From: Paenibacillus phocaeensis
Lineage (GTDB): Bacteria; Bacillota; Bacilli; Paenibacillales; Paenibacillaceae
Direction: 5' to 3'
DNA length: 64,000 bases
Assembly (NCBI RefSeq): GCF_900021165.1
Contig: NZ_FCOQ01000009.1
Coordinates: forward strand, 62,001-126,000
In this document: piece after piece, positions 32,335 through 41,181 of the stretch
How the letters are laid out: every line of letters starts with the position of its first letter
Numbering within the stretch: position 1 is the stretch's first letter
Translations under genes and position numbers: made by a program
The notes under the pieces: model-generated
The model's input: only the letters and a program-made list of their open reading frames with translations
What the model was told of the DNA's origin: nothing
The model's database searches: none

Positions 32335-33288
32335 CTACGCTCGTCCGCGTTTATTCGTCCCGTTCACTTGCACGACGTTGACGAACGGAGCGATTCGGTC
32401 CATCAACCGCTGACCCTTGTGCCGCTCCTCCCCGTCCTTGCTCGTAAAGCTCAGATGTTTCTCCAGCGCGTTCAGGGAATAATTCGACGTGTAAAAGGTT
32501 GGTTTGCGATTCATCCGGTAATTCAGAATCGCGCCCATCACATGATCGCGCACCCACGGATTCAGGTTCTCCGCGCCGATATCATCAAAGATCAGCAGAT
32601 CGACCTGCTTCATCATCTCCACCGTCTCCCGCAGCTTGTCGCTGTCCTGCAGCATGCTCTTCAACTCTTCCACGAATTCCGGCATGTAGACGATGGCGCC
32701 GGAATATCCTTCCTTCGCCAGTTCATGCAGCAAATAACACATCAAGAACGTTTTGCCGGTGCCGAACGGCCCTTCCAGATACAACCCCTTCGTTTGCAGG
32801 CCGGACTCCTTGGTGTCTTCAATGTAGCGAAAAACTTGACCTACGGCGGGTGCCCTCAGGCTGTCCTTGGCCATGATTTCGACTTCATTATACCCTTCCT
32901 CCAGCGCCCGCTCATCCACGTAGAAGCTGTGAATTCGCTTCTTCACCGACAATTCCCGCTCATACTGCAGTTGCTTGGAGCATGGAACCTGCCGGTCCAC
33001 CAGCTGCGGGCTGCCGCCTACCTGTTCGACCGACAATTTCGTAAAGTGACCGGGGAAATCGTTGGGACAGTTCGCAAGTCCCGGGCAATGGGCGCAGCGC
33101 TTGCTGTCGTTCACATACTGATACAGCTTGGCCATGCCGCGCGTCAACTGCTCCTGCTCCAGCTCCGGATGACGATTCCGCAGCTCCCCTACCAGCGGAT
33201 CATTCATCAGACGTGCGGTCAGTTCCTCCGAGCGTTGTTTTAATTGCGTATTCTTCATCTGCGTGAGCAATTCCCCAAGGGATTCCAT
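32335..33288 (-). CDS. dnaI: Primosomal protein DnaI (helicase loader)
   Basis: The 317-residue protein has an N-terminal zinc-binding region (CAHCPGLANCPN, KQVPCSKQ-like) and an AAA+ domain with Walker A GPFGTGKT, Walker B LLIFDDIGAE and sensor segment YTSNYSL. It loads the DnaC helicase with DnaB. It lies 37 bp downstream of dnaB on the same strand. Confidence 0.93.
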   Translation of the reverse strand: MESLGELLTQMKNTQLKQRSEELTARLMNDPLVGELRNRHPELEQEQLTRGMAKLYQYVNDSKRCAHCPGLANCPNDFPGHFTKLSVEQVGGSPQLVDRQVPCSKQLQYERELSVKKRIHSFYVDERALEEGYNEVEIMAKDSLRAPAVGQVFRYIEDTKESGLQTKGLYLEGPFGTGKTFLMCYLLHELAKEGYSGAIVYMPEFVEELKSMLQDSDKLRETVEMMKQVDLLIFDDIGAENLNPWVRDHVMGAILNYRMNRKPTFYTSNYSLNALEKHLSFTSKDGEERHKGQRLMDRIAPFVNVVQVNGTNKRGRA

Positions 33289-33325
33289 CGCGGTACGTCA
33301 CCTTCCTTCCCAAGCCCGAACGGAT

Positions 33326-34864
33326 TCAGACCTCTTTTTTATGCTTGCCGGACTGCATGCGCTCGGCCATCTTGATCAATTCAGCGAATTCTTCCTCGGA
33401 TACCGCAGCTTCCGCACTAGCACGCTCCACAATCGGGATCTCCGGCTTCGGCTTGGTCCCGCGGCTGCCGTAGCTGCGCGCCCGACCTCCGCCGGCAGCG
33501 CCGGCCGACTTCTCCTTCACCTTCTCCTTGACCTTCGACTGGTCGCGGATATATTGCACCGCCTGCTCATACGTGCTGATCTGCTTCAGCAGCATATTGG
33601 CGGCGATCGCATCGATAAAGTTGCGATTGATCCGCTGCTCTCCTCCCGAAGTGAGCAGCGACATCAAATAATGAATCAGGACATTAATCACTTCGCCGGG
33701 CAGCTTGTAATTGAGATCGATCTTCTCGAAGATATCCAGCAGATTGTCCGGGATCGTCCCGGGGAAGAACGTCTTGAGCAGCCGGGTATACGGCTCATTG
33801 CGAAGCATCATATTATATTGATGAATATCGCATTTGCTTTGGAATTGCGGCGGTACGTCGACGTAATACTCCATCTGCACCGCGACTTCCTCCGTTATGC
33901 CGCCGGAAGAAGCTGCCGCCTCCGGCGTCTCCCCGCGAATCGCAACGATTTTGCCGTAGGCCACCTCACGCTCTTCTTGACGCCGCTTGCCTTGGCGGAA
34001 TTGAAGGTTCGCCTTGTGCTGGAGTTCATCCAGCAGAATTCCGCCGCCCGGATCAAAGACCCCGTCTTCGTCCAGCAGCCGGCAAAGGTCCTGCACGCTT
34101 AAATCGTATTTGCGGGCCACAAAATTCACCACGCCCATCCCTTCCGGATCGAATCGCAGCGCCTCTACGAATGAGCGATTTTGCGATTCCCGCGGAAAGC
34201 GAAGAATGATGTCCGCATAGTTGATCGCGTCCTCCTCCAAGGCCGGCTTGAGGCCGGGCTGCCTGGCCATCGCCGTCTCGGCGATCGCCTGCTCCAGCTC
34301 GTAATCAATCGAATGCGTGTTCAGCTCAAATATCTCATAGAACGGAACCGTAATATTTTCCTTATTGAAACCAGGTTTAGGCCATGCCTCCGGCTCCTCG
34401 CGGAACAGCTGCTCCCGCAGGGACAACACCGCGAATTTCCCGATCTTGTCCCGCAGCAGCAACGTCAGGTGCTGGGTCCGAAAGAATTCCGCCGGGGCTA
34501 ACGGGGCCTGGAGCTCGTATTCGTACAAATAATCGTCGCTGTCGGGAAGATACAGCCGGTTCGTTTGAAGCAGGCCGACGGCTTCCAGACGGGATGCCTG
34601 CTCGATCAGGAACTTCCGCCCTTTCTCGCTGGGGTCCAGCCCCAACGTCAGGAACAGCTTCCGCTGCTGCTCCACCTCCGAATATCCGACCTGTTCCAGG
34701 GGAACCTGCTCCGCCAGCAAGCGGTAGAGCGAAACAGCGAACGCCCCGACCATAGGCTGATATACCAATCCTAGCATCTTGCCATCGACGGGACTGAGGC
34801 CGAAGTCACGATAGACGCAATAACGGTGATTTTCGGTAAAATGCAGCATGTTGTTCATGCGCAC
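33326..34864 (-). CDS. dnaB: Replication initiation and membrane attachment protein DnaB
   Basis: The 512-residue protein has the two DDBH domains of Gram-positive DnaB: LGLVYQPMVGAFAVSLYRLL near the N-terminus and INVLIHYLMSLLTSGGEQRI with FIDAIAANMLLKQI towards the end. A basic tail rich in Gly and Lys follows. It acts with DnaD and DnaI at oriC and in restart. GTG 34864 follows AAGGAG; ATG 34858 is an alternative. Confidence 0.9.
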   Translation of the reverse strand: MRMNNMLHFTENHRYCVYRDFGLSPVDGKMLGLVYQPMVGAFAVSLYRLLAEQVPLEQVGYSEVEQQRKLFLTLGLDPSEKGRKFLIEQASRLEAVGLLQTNRLYLPDSDDYLYEYELQAPLAPAEFFRTQHLTLLLRDKIGKFAVLSLREQLFREEPEAWPKPGFNKENITVPFYEIFELNTHSIDYELEQAIAETAMARQPGLKPALEEDAINYADIILRFPRESQNRSFVEALRFDPEGMGVVNFVARKYDLSVQDLCRLLDEDGVFDPGGGILLDELQHKANLQFRQGKRRQEEREVAYGKIVAIRGETPEAAASSGGITEEVAVQMEYYVDVPPQFQSKCDIHQYNMMLRNEPYTRLLKTFFPGTIPDNLLDIFEKIDLNYKLPGEVINVLIHYLMSLLTSGGEQRINRNFIDAIAANMLLKQISTYEQAVQYIRDQSKVKEKVKEKSAGAAGGGRARSYGSRGTKPKPEIPIVERASAEAAVSEEEFAELIKMAERMQSGKHKKEV

Positions 34865-35057
34865 GGCTTCATCGCTCCTTCCCTATCACGCGCAAATAGA
34901 CTTCCTCTATTTTAGCATAAAAGCTTCCGTCCTGAATCGTCCCCAGCTTGCAAAAATCGTTCTTTTTCCTCCTGCTCCGCATGGGGACAACGTTTTACGC
35001 CGAAATTGACAAAAAAAAGAACCCTCCCAGCACCCCGGGACGATTCCTTATGCCTAT

Positions 35058-35231
35058 CTATTCATTATATACATGCCATTCTGAGAAACTTGGCCGATCC
35101 CCTGCCAAGAAGCGCCGAACTTCTTCAATGGAGATCCCCGCCTCTTTGGCCGCGGCGAGCAAAACCACCCATTCCGGATCAACGTTACCGGGGTGCCAAT
35201 CGTAAACAATAACCTGGGCGGACTTCTTCAA
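35058..35231 (-). CDS. sinI: SinI-family anti-repressor
   Basis: The 57-residue product contains NVDPEWVVLLAAAKEAGISI followed by EEVRRFLAGDRPSF, the SinI dimerisation helices that sequester SinR. It starts at one of three tandem TTG codons (35231, 35234, 35237) after AGGAGG. It is divergent from the tapA-sipW-tasA operon, with sinR at the far end of that block. Confidence 0.85.
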   Translation of the reverse strand: MKKSAQVIVYDWHPGNVDPEWVVLLAAAKEAGISIEEVRRFLAGDRPSFSEWHVYNE

Positions 35232-35556
35232 CAACAATCTCCTCCTAAGATCATTATTTTGGTTTTGTCCCCAGGCAGTCCAGCCATCCTAGTATCACTA
35301 CCTTAGATCTGAGACTTTGTGCCCCTGCTTTTCAACAGGTTTACCCTTAACTGGTGCCTTTGTTGGCGGATCACGTACTTATGAGCCAGCAAGCTTTCCT
35401 GGTTCCTATTATATAAGCCCGGAGTTGAAAAGTATGTCACTCTGCGTAGACCGGGCAACTCGTTTTCGTCGAAAAGGTTAGCTTTTTTTGTTTGATCCCT
35501 AACGATCTTGTCATTTACGGCAAAAAAAACAACCGATCGCTGAAATCCGGATCATT

Positions 35557-35725
35557 GTTCCTTATAATGAACAAACATCTGCAATATTCCATGTTTTAGG
35601 CCGAATTTTAAAGATAAATCAAGATAATCGTTCTTTATTAAGAACAAATCGCCGAATTTGCGATTTTCCTTTTTTCGATTCTATCAGGTATATTCGAATC
35701 ACGGCATTCGTTCTTGATAACGAAC
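35557..35725. promoter_or_regulatory. Three SinR-type operator repeats
   Basis: GTTCCTTATAATGAAC (35557-35572), GTTCTTTATTAAGAAC (35630-35645) and GTTCTTGATAACGAAC (35710-35725) share the 16-bp near-palindrome GTTCNTNATNANGAAC, with the GTTCTT half site of SinR boxes. They lie 73 and 80 bp apart upstream of the tapA-like gene, so looping or cooperative repression is plausible. Confidence 0.75.
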
Positions 35726-35770
35726 ATAGTAACGAACGGATGGAAGCACCTTTGGAAAGGAGCGACTACT

Positions 35771-37375
35771 CTGCGAAGAACCCGAGCTGAAGTGATCCGT
35801 AAATTACGCAAAAAACGGAAGAAGCAAAATATGGTTAAATCGCTGCAATCCGGATTAATTCTCTCGACTCTGCTCTTGTGGACCTCCCAGCAGGTCGGCA
35901 CGACCTTCGGCGAATTCACCAGCGTACGCGAGGATAACTCGGAAATCAAGGCTTGCCGGGTATTTCCAAGCCAAATCGAAAGCCAGCTTGCGATTTTGGC
36001 CGAGCACCTGGAACGGGCCGCTTCCTTAAAAGGAAAGTTCATCGGCGCAACCCTGACCTTCACTGCGATAGATCCAACGATCCTGGCCCCGGTTCCCTCG
36101 GAGGTTACTCCATCGGCTCCGTCCATCACGGACGCGGTTTATTCCGGCGGTGACGGATCCGGCAGCTCCGAGGTCGTCGCGGATTTCTCGGCGAGTCTGC
36201 AACTAGAAGCCGCCGCCGAGACGGTGTCGGCACGGATCAGTGAACTGAACGCCACCATTCAGCAGCTTAAGCAGCAACAGGCGCTGAACCAATCGATCTG
36301 GCAAGAGTTGGTGCAGGAACTGGCCGCAGCAACTGCGGTGGTTCACGGGTTGCTAACCTCGCTGAACGACCTCGAGCCCAATTGCGCCGAACTCACGCAG
36401 ACCGACTTGATTGACCGTATTGCAAACCTGCTGAAGGGCAGCGGATTGCTGTCCGGGCCGCTTCACGGCACACTGCAGGAGATCCTGAGCTACTTGCGCG
36501 GCATCCCTCAATCCGATTTAGCTCTCTCGACCAGCGATGGGTCGGCTGGTGCCATTGCCAGCCCGCTTAGCCTCCATTCGGCTCTTGATGAATCGGCCTT
36601 AAGCGATCCGGCGGGCGGCGAAGCGCGCGCTTCCTTCGACAGCGTGCAGGCGTCACTGGAATCCGCAATCGCCGGTTTAACCGCCGAGATCTCCAGTCTC
36701 GAAGCGCAGCGAGCTCAACTGTTGGCGGAAGCGGAAGCCCAGCGGCTAGCTGAAATCGAACGTTTGAAGCAACTGGAGGAAGAGAAGGCCAAGGAAGAAG
36801 CGAAGCAAGCCGAAGATCCGGCCAACCCGGATGAGAACGCCACCCCCGATGCAGGGGAGCCGCAGGAGCCGGGAGCGGAACAACCGGCGGAGGAAACACC
36901 TGATGGGGATGTCCCTCCTACGGTAGACGACCCCGGTGAAGGAGCGGTTCAACCTCCTGCAGACGACGCAGCTTCGGATGACGAAACTGCAGACGAGGAG
37001 GTACCGAACGAGGAAACTTTGGACCATGAAGGTTCCTCCGATGAGCAAGCCCCTCCTTCTGGAGATTCGGCCGGACACGAGCCTTCATCAGATCCTGCGA
37101 ATCCGCCCGCTGGCGGCGACCCGGTTGCTCTTCCGCCGGAGGCGCCGACAAACGGGGACACGCCGGTTCTGGAGTCCCCGCTGCCCTCTGCGCAGCCGGA
37201 TCCGCTGGAAGATTGGGTTCTGACGAAGCCGGAGGATGAGGATCTACCCCCGAGCGGCGATTTGAATGACGACGAAGATGAAGACGAAGACGAGGATGAA
37301 GATGAGGCTCAAGTTGTGGATGCCCCACGGCCTGTGATCCCTTCTCCCGCAACTTCTTCGGAGGCAGGTGAGTAA
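35771..37375 (+). CDS. TapA-like amyloid-fibre assembly protein with acidic tail
   Basis: About 534 residues. A basic start (RKLRKKRKKQNMVK) is followed by a signal helix (SGLILSTLLLWTSQQVGTTF) and the GEFTS/Cys-containing segment typical of TapA-type proteins. Then come long coiled-coil stretches (around 170-220 and 310-370) and a low-complexity Pro/Glu/Asp tail ending in a DED repeat. GGAAAGGAG lies before a CTG at 35771, the best-placed start; a TTG at 35714 falls within the third SinR box. It heads the tapA-sipW-tasA operon. Confidence 0.65.
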   Translation: MRRTRAEVIRKLRKKRKKQNMVKSLQSGLILSTLLLWTSQQVGTTFGEFTSVREDNSEIKACRVFPSQIESQLAILAEHLERAASLKGKFIGATLTFTAIDPTILAPVPSEVTPSAPSITDAVYSGGDGSGSSEVVADFSASLQLEAAAETVSARISELNATIQQLKQQQALNQSIWQELVQELAAATAVVHGLLTSLNDLEPNCAELTQTDLIDRIANLLKGSGLLSGPLHGTLQEILSYLRGIPQSDLALSTSDGSAGAIASPLSLHSALDESALSDPAGGEARASFDSVQASLESAIAGLTAEISSLEAQRAQLLAEAEAQRLAEIERLKQLEEEKAKEEAKQAEDPANPDENATPDAGEPQEPGAEQPAEETPDGDVPPTVDDPGEGAVQPPADDAASDDETADEEVPNEETLDHEGSSDEQAPPSGDSAGHEPSSDPANPPAGGDPVALPPEAPTNGDTPVLESPLPSAQPDPLEDWVLTKPEDEDLPPSGDLNDDEDEDEDEDEDEAQVVDAPRPVIPSPATSSEAGE

Positions 37376-37967
37376 CATGCGGTTTCGTAAATGGTTAGGA
37401 AACGCGCTGACGTTCCTGATGGCGGTTGCCTTTTTTACCGTGGCCGGTTCGGTGGTGCTCTCGAAGGTGTCCGGCAGCGAGCCGAATTTCTACGGCTATC
37501 AACTGAAAACGGTGCTGTCCGGTTCGATGGAACCCTCGATCCCTACCGGTTCCGTTGCGGCCATTAAACCCGGGGGCGATATGACGCGGTTCAAGGTTGG
37601 CGACGTGATCACCTTCCGCTCCAGCGACAATAAGCTGATCACCCACCGGATTGTTGATGTCACGCGCAACGAGGAAAGCGGCCAGGTGCTCTACCGGACC
37701 AAAGGGGATAGCAACGGCGCTGCCGATTCCGCCCCGGTGAACCCGGCGAACATCACCGGTGTTTATACCGGATTCAACGTTCCGTACGTCGGCTATGTAT
37801 TAAGCTTCGCCGGAACGAAAACGGGAAATGTCGTACTGCTGATCATCCCGGGGCTCCTCTTATTCCTGTACGCACTCGTTTCCCTATGGAAAGCGATCGC
37901 CGGGCTGGAGGAACCGAAATCCGACCCGAACCGGTCGCCATCCCACACGGACGCCAAGGTAACCTGA
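37368..37967 (+). CDS. sipW: Signal peptidase I, SipW type
   Basis: The 199-residue protein has an N-terminal helix, the catalytic Ser segment VLSGSMEPSIPTGS, and KLITHRIVDV, where His replaces the usual Lys as in ER-type SipW. A C-terminal membrane helix follows. It overlaps the end of the tapA-like gene (GTG 37368; ATG 37377 possible) and should process the TapA and TasA precursors. Confidence 0.92.
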   Translation: MSNMRFRKWLGNALTFLMAVAFFTVAGSVVLSKVSGSEPNFYGYQLKTVLSGSMEPSIPTGSVAAIKPGGDMTRFKVGDVITFRSSDNKLITHRIVDVTRNEESGQVLYRTKGDSNGAADSAPVNPANITGVYTGFNVPYVGYVLSFAGTKTGNVVLLIIPGLLLFLYALVSLWKAIAGLEEPKSDPNRSPSHTDAKVT

Positions 37968-38069
37968 CCCTTTTGGGAGCCGATTCACATCAAGCGGTTG
38001 TTCTCCTTATGAATTCATAAGGATGCAATATATAAAATAATCTTTTTAAAATCAGGGAGGAATTCAAGA

Positions 38070-38657
38070 ATGGGTATCAAAAAGACGTTAGGATTCGGAG
38101 TAGCCACTGCAGCACTGGGTTTGACATTGATCGGCGGAGGCACGTTCGCTTACTTTAGCGATACGGTCGAAACGACCGGGACGTTCGCCGCGGGTACATT
38201 GGATATCAACGCGGATCCTACGGCGATTGTGGATATCGGCAACTTGAAACCAGGGGATCAAGTACTTCGTTCGTTCAAACTCAAAAACTCCGGCACGCTG
38301 GACATCAAGGAAGTACTGCTGAAAACTAGCTACACGGTAACGAACCGCGCTGGCGCACCGGCTAACACGGACGATTTCGGCAAACATATCAAAGTGAAAA
38401 TCCTGAAAAACGTAGACAAACTGAATGACGTCATTTATGAAACTACGTTGTTCGATCTGCAAAATCAAACCCCGGACGCGGTTGAAAATGGATTTTTCCT
38501 CGGGGAACGCAGCGGCCTGAAAGCCGGCAACACCGATATCTTGGCCGTAGCCTTTGAATTCGTCGACAACGGTCAAGACCAAAACCAATTCCAAGGCGAC
38601 GCCTTGAACCTGAAATGGACGTTTGAAGCCAAACAAGGCAACGGCGATCTCAGATAA
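38070..38657 (+). CDS. tasA: TasA/camelysin-family biofilm fibre protein
   Basis: The 195-residue protein starts MGIKKTLGFGVATAALGLTL with signal peptide and the GTFAYFSDTVETTGTFAAGT segment, then a beta-rich domain with LKPGDQVLRSFKLKNSGTLD. This is the TasA/CalY (camelysin) fold that forms matrix fibres. GGGAGG precedes the ATG; a terminator follows at 38671. Confidence 0.9.
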   Translation: MGIKKTLGFGVATAALGLTLIGGGTFAYFSDTVETTGTFAAGTLDINADPTAIVDIGNLKPGDQVLRSFKLKNSGTLDIKEVLLKTSYTVTNRAGAPANTDDFGKHIKVKILKNVDKLNDVIYETTLFDLQNQTPDAVENGFFLGERSGLKAGNTDILAVAFEFVDNGQDQNQFQGDALNLKWTFEAKQGNGDLR

Positions 38658-38670
38658 TCTCGGATCATCC

Positions 38671-38725
38671 GAAGCAGAACACCTGGCCCCGCTCCTGGGA
38701 CTACGGTGTTCTTTGCTTCTTTAAA
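38671..38725 (+). terminator. Terminator of the tapA-sipW-tasA operon
   Basis: GAAGCAGAACACC and GGTGTTCTTTGCTTC arms followed by TTTAAAA. Confidence 0.75.
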
Positions 38726-38742
38726 ATCCGACTAAACGCCTT

Positions 38743-38771
38743 TGTCCGATCCCGGTTATTCTGCTATAATG
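38743..38771 (+). promoter_or_regulatory. Sigma-A promoter of sinR
   Basis: TTGTCC (38743-38748), 17 bp, TATAAT (38766-38771), about 35 bp before the sinR ATG. Confidence 0.7.
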
Positions 38772-38806
38772 GCATCAAATGATTCTGATAGAAGGGCGAC
38801 GGCTAC

Positions 38807-39142
38807 ATGGCAGAACATATTGGCGAGCGTATTCAGAAAATTCGGCAAGACCGAGGGTACTCCTTGTCCGAGTTGGCGGAGAAAGCGGATGTGGCAAAAT
38901 CCTACCTCAGCAACGTTGAACGCAATATTCAATCGAATCCCTCCATTTCCTTCATCGAGAAGATAGCCGACGCTCTTAACGTCTCGATCAACCTGCTATT
39001 CTATGGCGACCGCCCCGCACCGGAATTGCTTGATCCGGAATGGTCGGAGCTGGTGCAGGAAGCTATGACTTCGGGCGTCAGCAAGAAGGAGTTCAAGGAC
39101 TTCCTGGAATACCAGAAGTGGAAACGAAGCCAGCAGGAATAA
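38807..39142 (+). CDS. sinR: SinR-family biofilm master regulator
   Basis: The 111-residue protein has an N-terminal XRE domain (RIQKIRQDRGYSLSELAEKA, SYLSNVERNIQSNPSI) and a C-terminal SinI-like interaction segment (LDPEWSELVQEAMTSGVSKK, EFKDFLEYQKW). It represses matrix genes and is antagonised by SinI. It has its own promoter downstream of tasA. Confidence 0.92.
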   Translation: MAEHIGERIQKIRQDRGYSLSELAEKADVAKSYLSNVERNIQSNPSISFIEKIADALNVSINLLFYGDRPAPELLDPEWSELVQEAMTSGVSKKEFKDFLEYQKWKRSQQE

Positions 39143-39151
39143 CGCAAACCC

Positions 39152-39202
39152 AAAAAAGCGCGAGTCGCCAAGGGCTATCCCTTAACGGTGCTCGCGCTTT
39201 TT
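39152..39202. terminator. Bidirectional terminator after sinR
   Basis: AAAAAAGCGCGAG and CTCGCGCTTTTT arms between sinR and the convergent yuiB-like gene. Confidence 0.85.
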
Positions 39203-39212
39203 GAATTACTTC

Positions 39213-39506
39213 TTAGAACATTTTGTACCCGCCCAACCGGAGTTTGCGGATCGTCCACCCGCTCAGGATCGCTCCGCACAGCCCGGCGAATGCCGTCAGG
39301 TAATCAACCAGCCGGAACGAGGCCAGATAAGTGCCGAAGCTCTGGTCATGATTCCACAGCGTGTAGACTACGATCGGCAAAATCACGATGATGAAGACGT
39401 ACGCCGGAAACCAGGTTGTTTTCATTAACATATTCAGAATAAAACCGATGCCGAACATCATGACGAAGAATAGAACCATCAGCACCAGTACGATGAGCCA
39501 CCCCAT
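39213..39506 (-). CDS. yuiB: YuiB-family membrane protein
   Basis: The 97-residue protein, starting MGWLIVLVLMVLFFVMMFGI at ATG 39506 after GGGGGAG, has three membrane helices (also AYVFIIVILPIVVYTLW, and near LTAFAGLCGAILSGW). In Bacillus the gene lies beside yumB (ndh-like) and yumC, both of which occur 2-4 kb away here. Function unknown. Confidence 0.7.
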   Translation of the reverse strand: MGWLIVLVLMVLFFVMMFGIGFILNMLMKTTWFPAYVFIIVILPIVVYTLWNHDQSFGTYLASFRLVDYLTAFAGLCGAILSGWTIRKLRLGGYKMF

Positions 39507-39531
39507 CGCTCCCCCACCCTTCTTAGAGGTA

Positions 39532-39928
39532 ATTGAAAAAGGCATCTTTCGATCACGGAGCAGGTCAATGAAGGGGATTCGACATCGAATCTTGAATTCA
39601 GCCGGGCCTTCCGTTGCTCACGTACCCAAATGTACGCTCCGCTACTCAGTCCCTAGCTTCATTCAACCTTCTCGGTGCTCCAAACCTGCCTTTTTCAATC
39701 TTCATTGTAACGGTCATTCAAAAAGGCATCTTTCGATCACGAAGTTTTCCGAAGAAGCTTACTCGACATCGAATCTTGAATTCAGCCGGGCCTTCCGTTG
39801 CTCACGTACCTAAATGTACGCTCCGCTACTCAGTCCCTAGCTTCATCCAACCTTCTCGGTGCTCCAAACCTGCCTTTTTCAATCTTCATTGTAACGGTCA
39901 TTCAAAAAGGCATCTTTCGATCACGAAA
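39532..39928. repeat. Tandem 184-bp repeat array, same family as 32160-32329
   Basis: Units start at 39532, 39716 and 39900 (the third is only about 29 bp). Each full unit runs from ATTSAAAAAGGC to GCCTTTTTCAAT and holds GGCCTTCCGTTGCTCACG, CGCTCCGCTACTCAGTCCC and TCAACCTTCTCGGTGCTCC. The inner sequence is the reverse complement of the element at 32160. The two full copies differ by few substitutions and a local change near 39565/39750. The following stretch to 40034 shows nothing recognised. Confidence 0.8.
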
Positions 39929-40034
39929 GTCGCTCGAACTATAACTTAAATCACACCTATTCAGGCTAGTAGTTAGTTTACTAGAAAATATGTAACGAAG
40001 CAATGAACTTTGCATGAAAATTGAGTGAATCGAT

Positions 40035-40064
40035 TTGCCCCGTTCAGGCTCCTTGCGCTACAAT
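40035..40064 (+). promoter_or_regulatory. Sigma-A promoter of chdC
   Basis: TTGCCC (40035-40040), 18 bp, TACAAT (40059-40064), about 60 bp before the start codon. Confidence 0.6.
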
Positions 40065-40122
40065 AAGAATCGTATTGACGATTCGGGAATAAGGATCAGA
40101 ATGAATCTAGGAGTGATTATAC

Positions 40123-40869
40123 ATGAACGAAGCTACCTTAACCCTTGAAGGTTGGTATGCGCTTCACGATTTCCGCACCATCGATTGGACCGCCTGGAAA
40201 GAGGCGGATGACGAGGAACGCGCCGGAGCTCTGGAGGAGCTGCATACGTTCCTGAAAGAATGGAACCAAATGGAAGAATCCAGGACGGGCAGCACCGCCG
40301 TGTATTCGATCGTCGGACAGAAAGCCGATCTCGTGTTTATGCACCTGCGGGAAAGCCTCGAAGAGCTGAGCGCTTTGGAGACGGCCTTCAACAAAACAAC
40401 CTTTGCTGAATATACAACCAAGGCGTACTCTTATGTCAGCGTTGTAGAACTGAGCAATTATCTGGCATCCGGGGGCGGCGACCCGAAGGCGAATCCGGAG
40501 GTGATGGCCCGGTTGCAGCCCATCCTGCCGAAATCGAACCACATCTGCTTCTATCCGATGAACAAGAAGCGTGAGCTAAGCGACAATTGGTATATGCTCT
40601 CGATGGACGAGCGCCGCGAAATGATGCGCAGCCACGGCCTGATTGGCCGCAGCTACGCCGGCAAAGTGAAGCAAATTATCACCGGCTCTGTCGGCCTGGA
40701 CGACTGGGAATGGGGGGTCACCCTGTTCGCTGACGACGCGCTGCAGTTCAAGAAACTGGTTTATGAGATGCGATTTGACGAAGTCAGCGCACGGTACGGC
40801 GAGTTTGGCGCCTTTTATGTCGGCAACTTGCTGAACGCGGAACGGCTTGACGATATGCTGAAGCTGTAA
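40123..40869 (+). CDS. chdC: Coproheme decarboxylase (ChdC/HemQ)
   Basis: The 248-residue chlorite-dismutase-family protein has [18 protein letters not shown] at the start, the Tyr in [15 protein letters not shown], the proximal-His region, and [24 protein letters not shown] HGLIGR and [20 protein letters not shown] motifs. It oxidatively decarboxylates coproheme to haem b, the last step of the Gram-positive pathway. Confidence 0.95.
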   Translation: MNEATLTLEGWYALHDFRTIDWTAWKEADDEERAGALEELHTFLKEWNQMEESRTGSTAVYSIVGQKADLVFMHLRESLEELSALETAFNKTTFAEYTTKAYSYVSVVELSNYLASGGGDPKANPEVMARLQPILPKSNHICFYPMNKKRELSDNWYMLSMDERREMMRSHGLIGRSYAGKVKQIITGSVGLDDWEWGVTLFADDALQFKKLVYEMRFDEVSARYGEFGAFYVGNLLNAERLDDMLKL

Positions 40870-40884
40870 ACCCACAAATAACAA

Positions 40885-40924
40885 TAAAGGGGGTGCCTGC
40901 TCCTACGAGCGGCACACCCTTTAT
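40885..40924. terminator. Bidirectional terminator after chdC
   Basis: AAAGGGGGTGCC and GGCACACCCTTT arms with A and T runs outside. Confidence 0.8.
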
Positions 40925-40931
40925 TTCTTAT

Positions 40932-41180
40932 TCATTCCGCTTCCTCTTCCGCCTCCAGCGACTTCAGGAACTCCGCAGTCGCCCGGTCACGGTCGCGGCT
41001 CTTCTCCTTCAGCCGTTCGATCGCCGGCAGGATCAGCAGATCCACTTCCTTCTGCACCGTATAAGCCAAATCGTAACGCTGCTGCGCTTCCAGATAAGAG
41101 CCTACTTCCATCAAGGCGTTGTAGCGGTCCAGCTCATCCCGCGTCAGCAGCCCTCGAACCTGTACGCTGCAGTGACGCAT
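40932..41180 (-). CDS. Small charged protein coupled to ndh
   Basis: The 82-residue protein (LTRDELDRYNALMEVGSYLE, KEVDLLILPAIERLKEKSRD) is helical and ends in an acidic run. Its ATG follows the ndh stop codon immediately (TAACATG), so translation is coupled. No family recognised. Confidence 0.65.
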   Translation of the reverse strand: MRHCSVQVRGLLTRDELDRYNALMEVGSYLEAQQRYDLAYTVQKEVDLLILPAIERLKEKSRDRDRATAEFLKSLEAEEEAE

Positions 41181-41181
41181 G

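Noticed and set aside
39388..39949. Overlapping plus-strand frames in the 184-bp repeats
   Set aside because: Repeats of the same words in different frames, no start signals; the repeats are non-coding.
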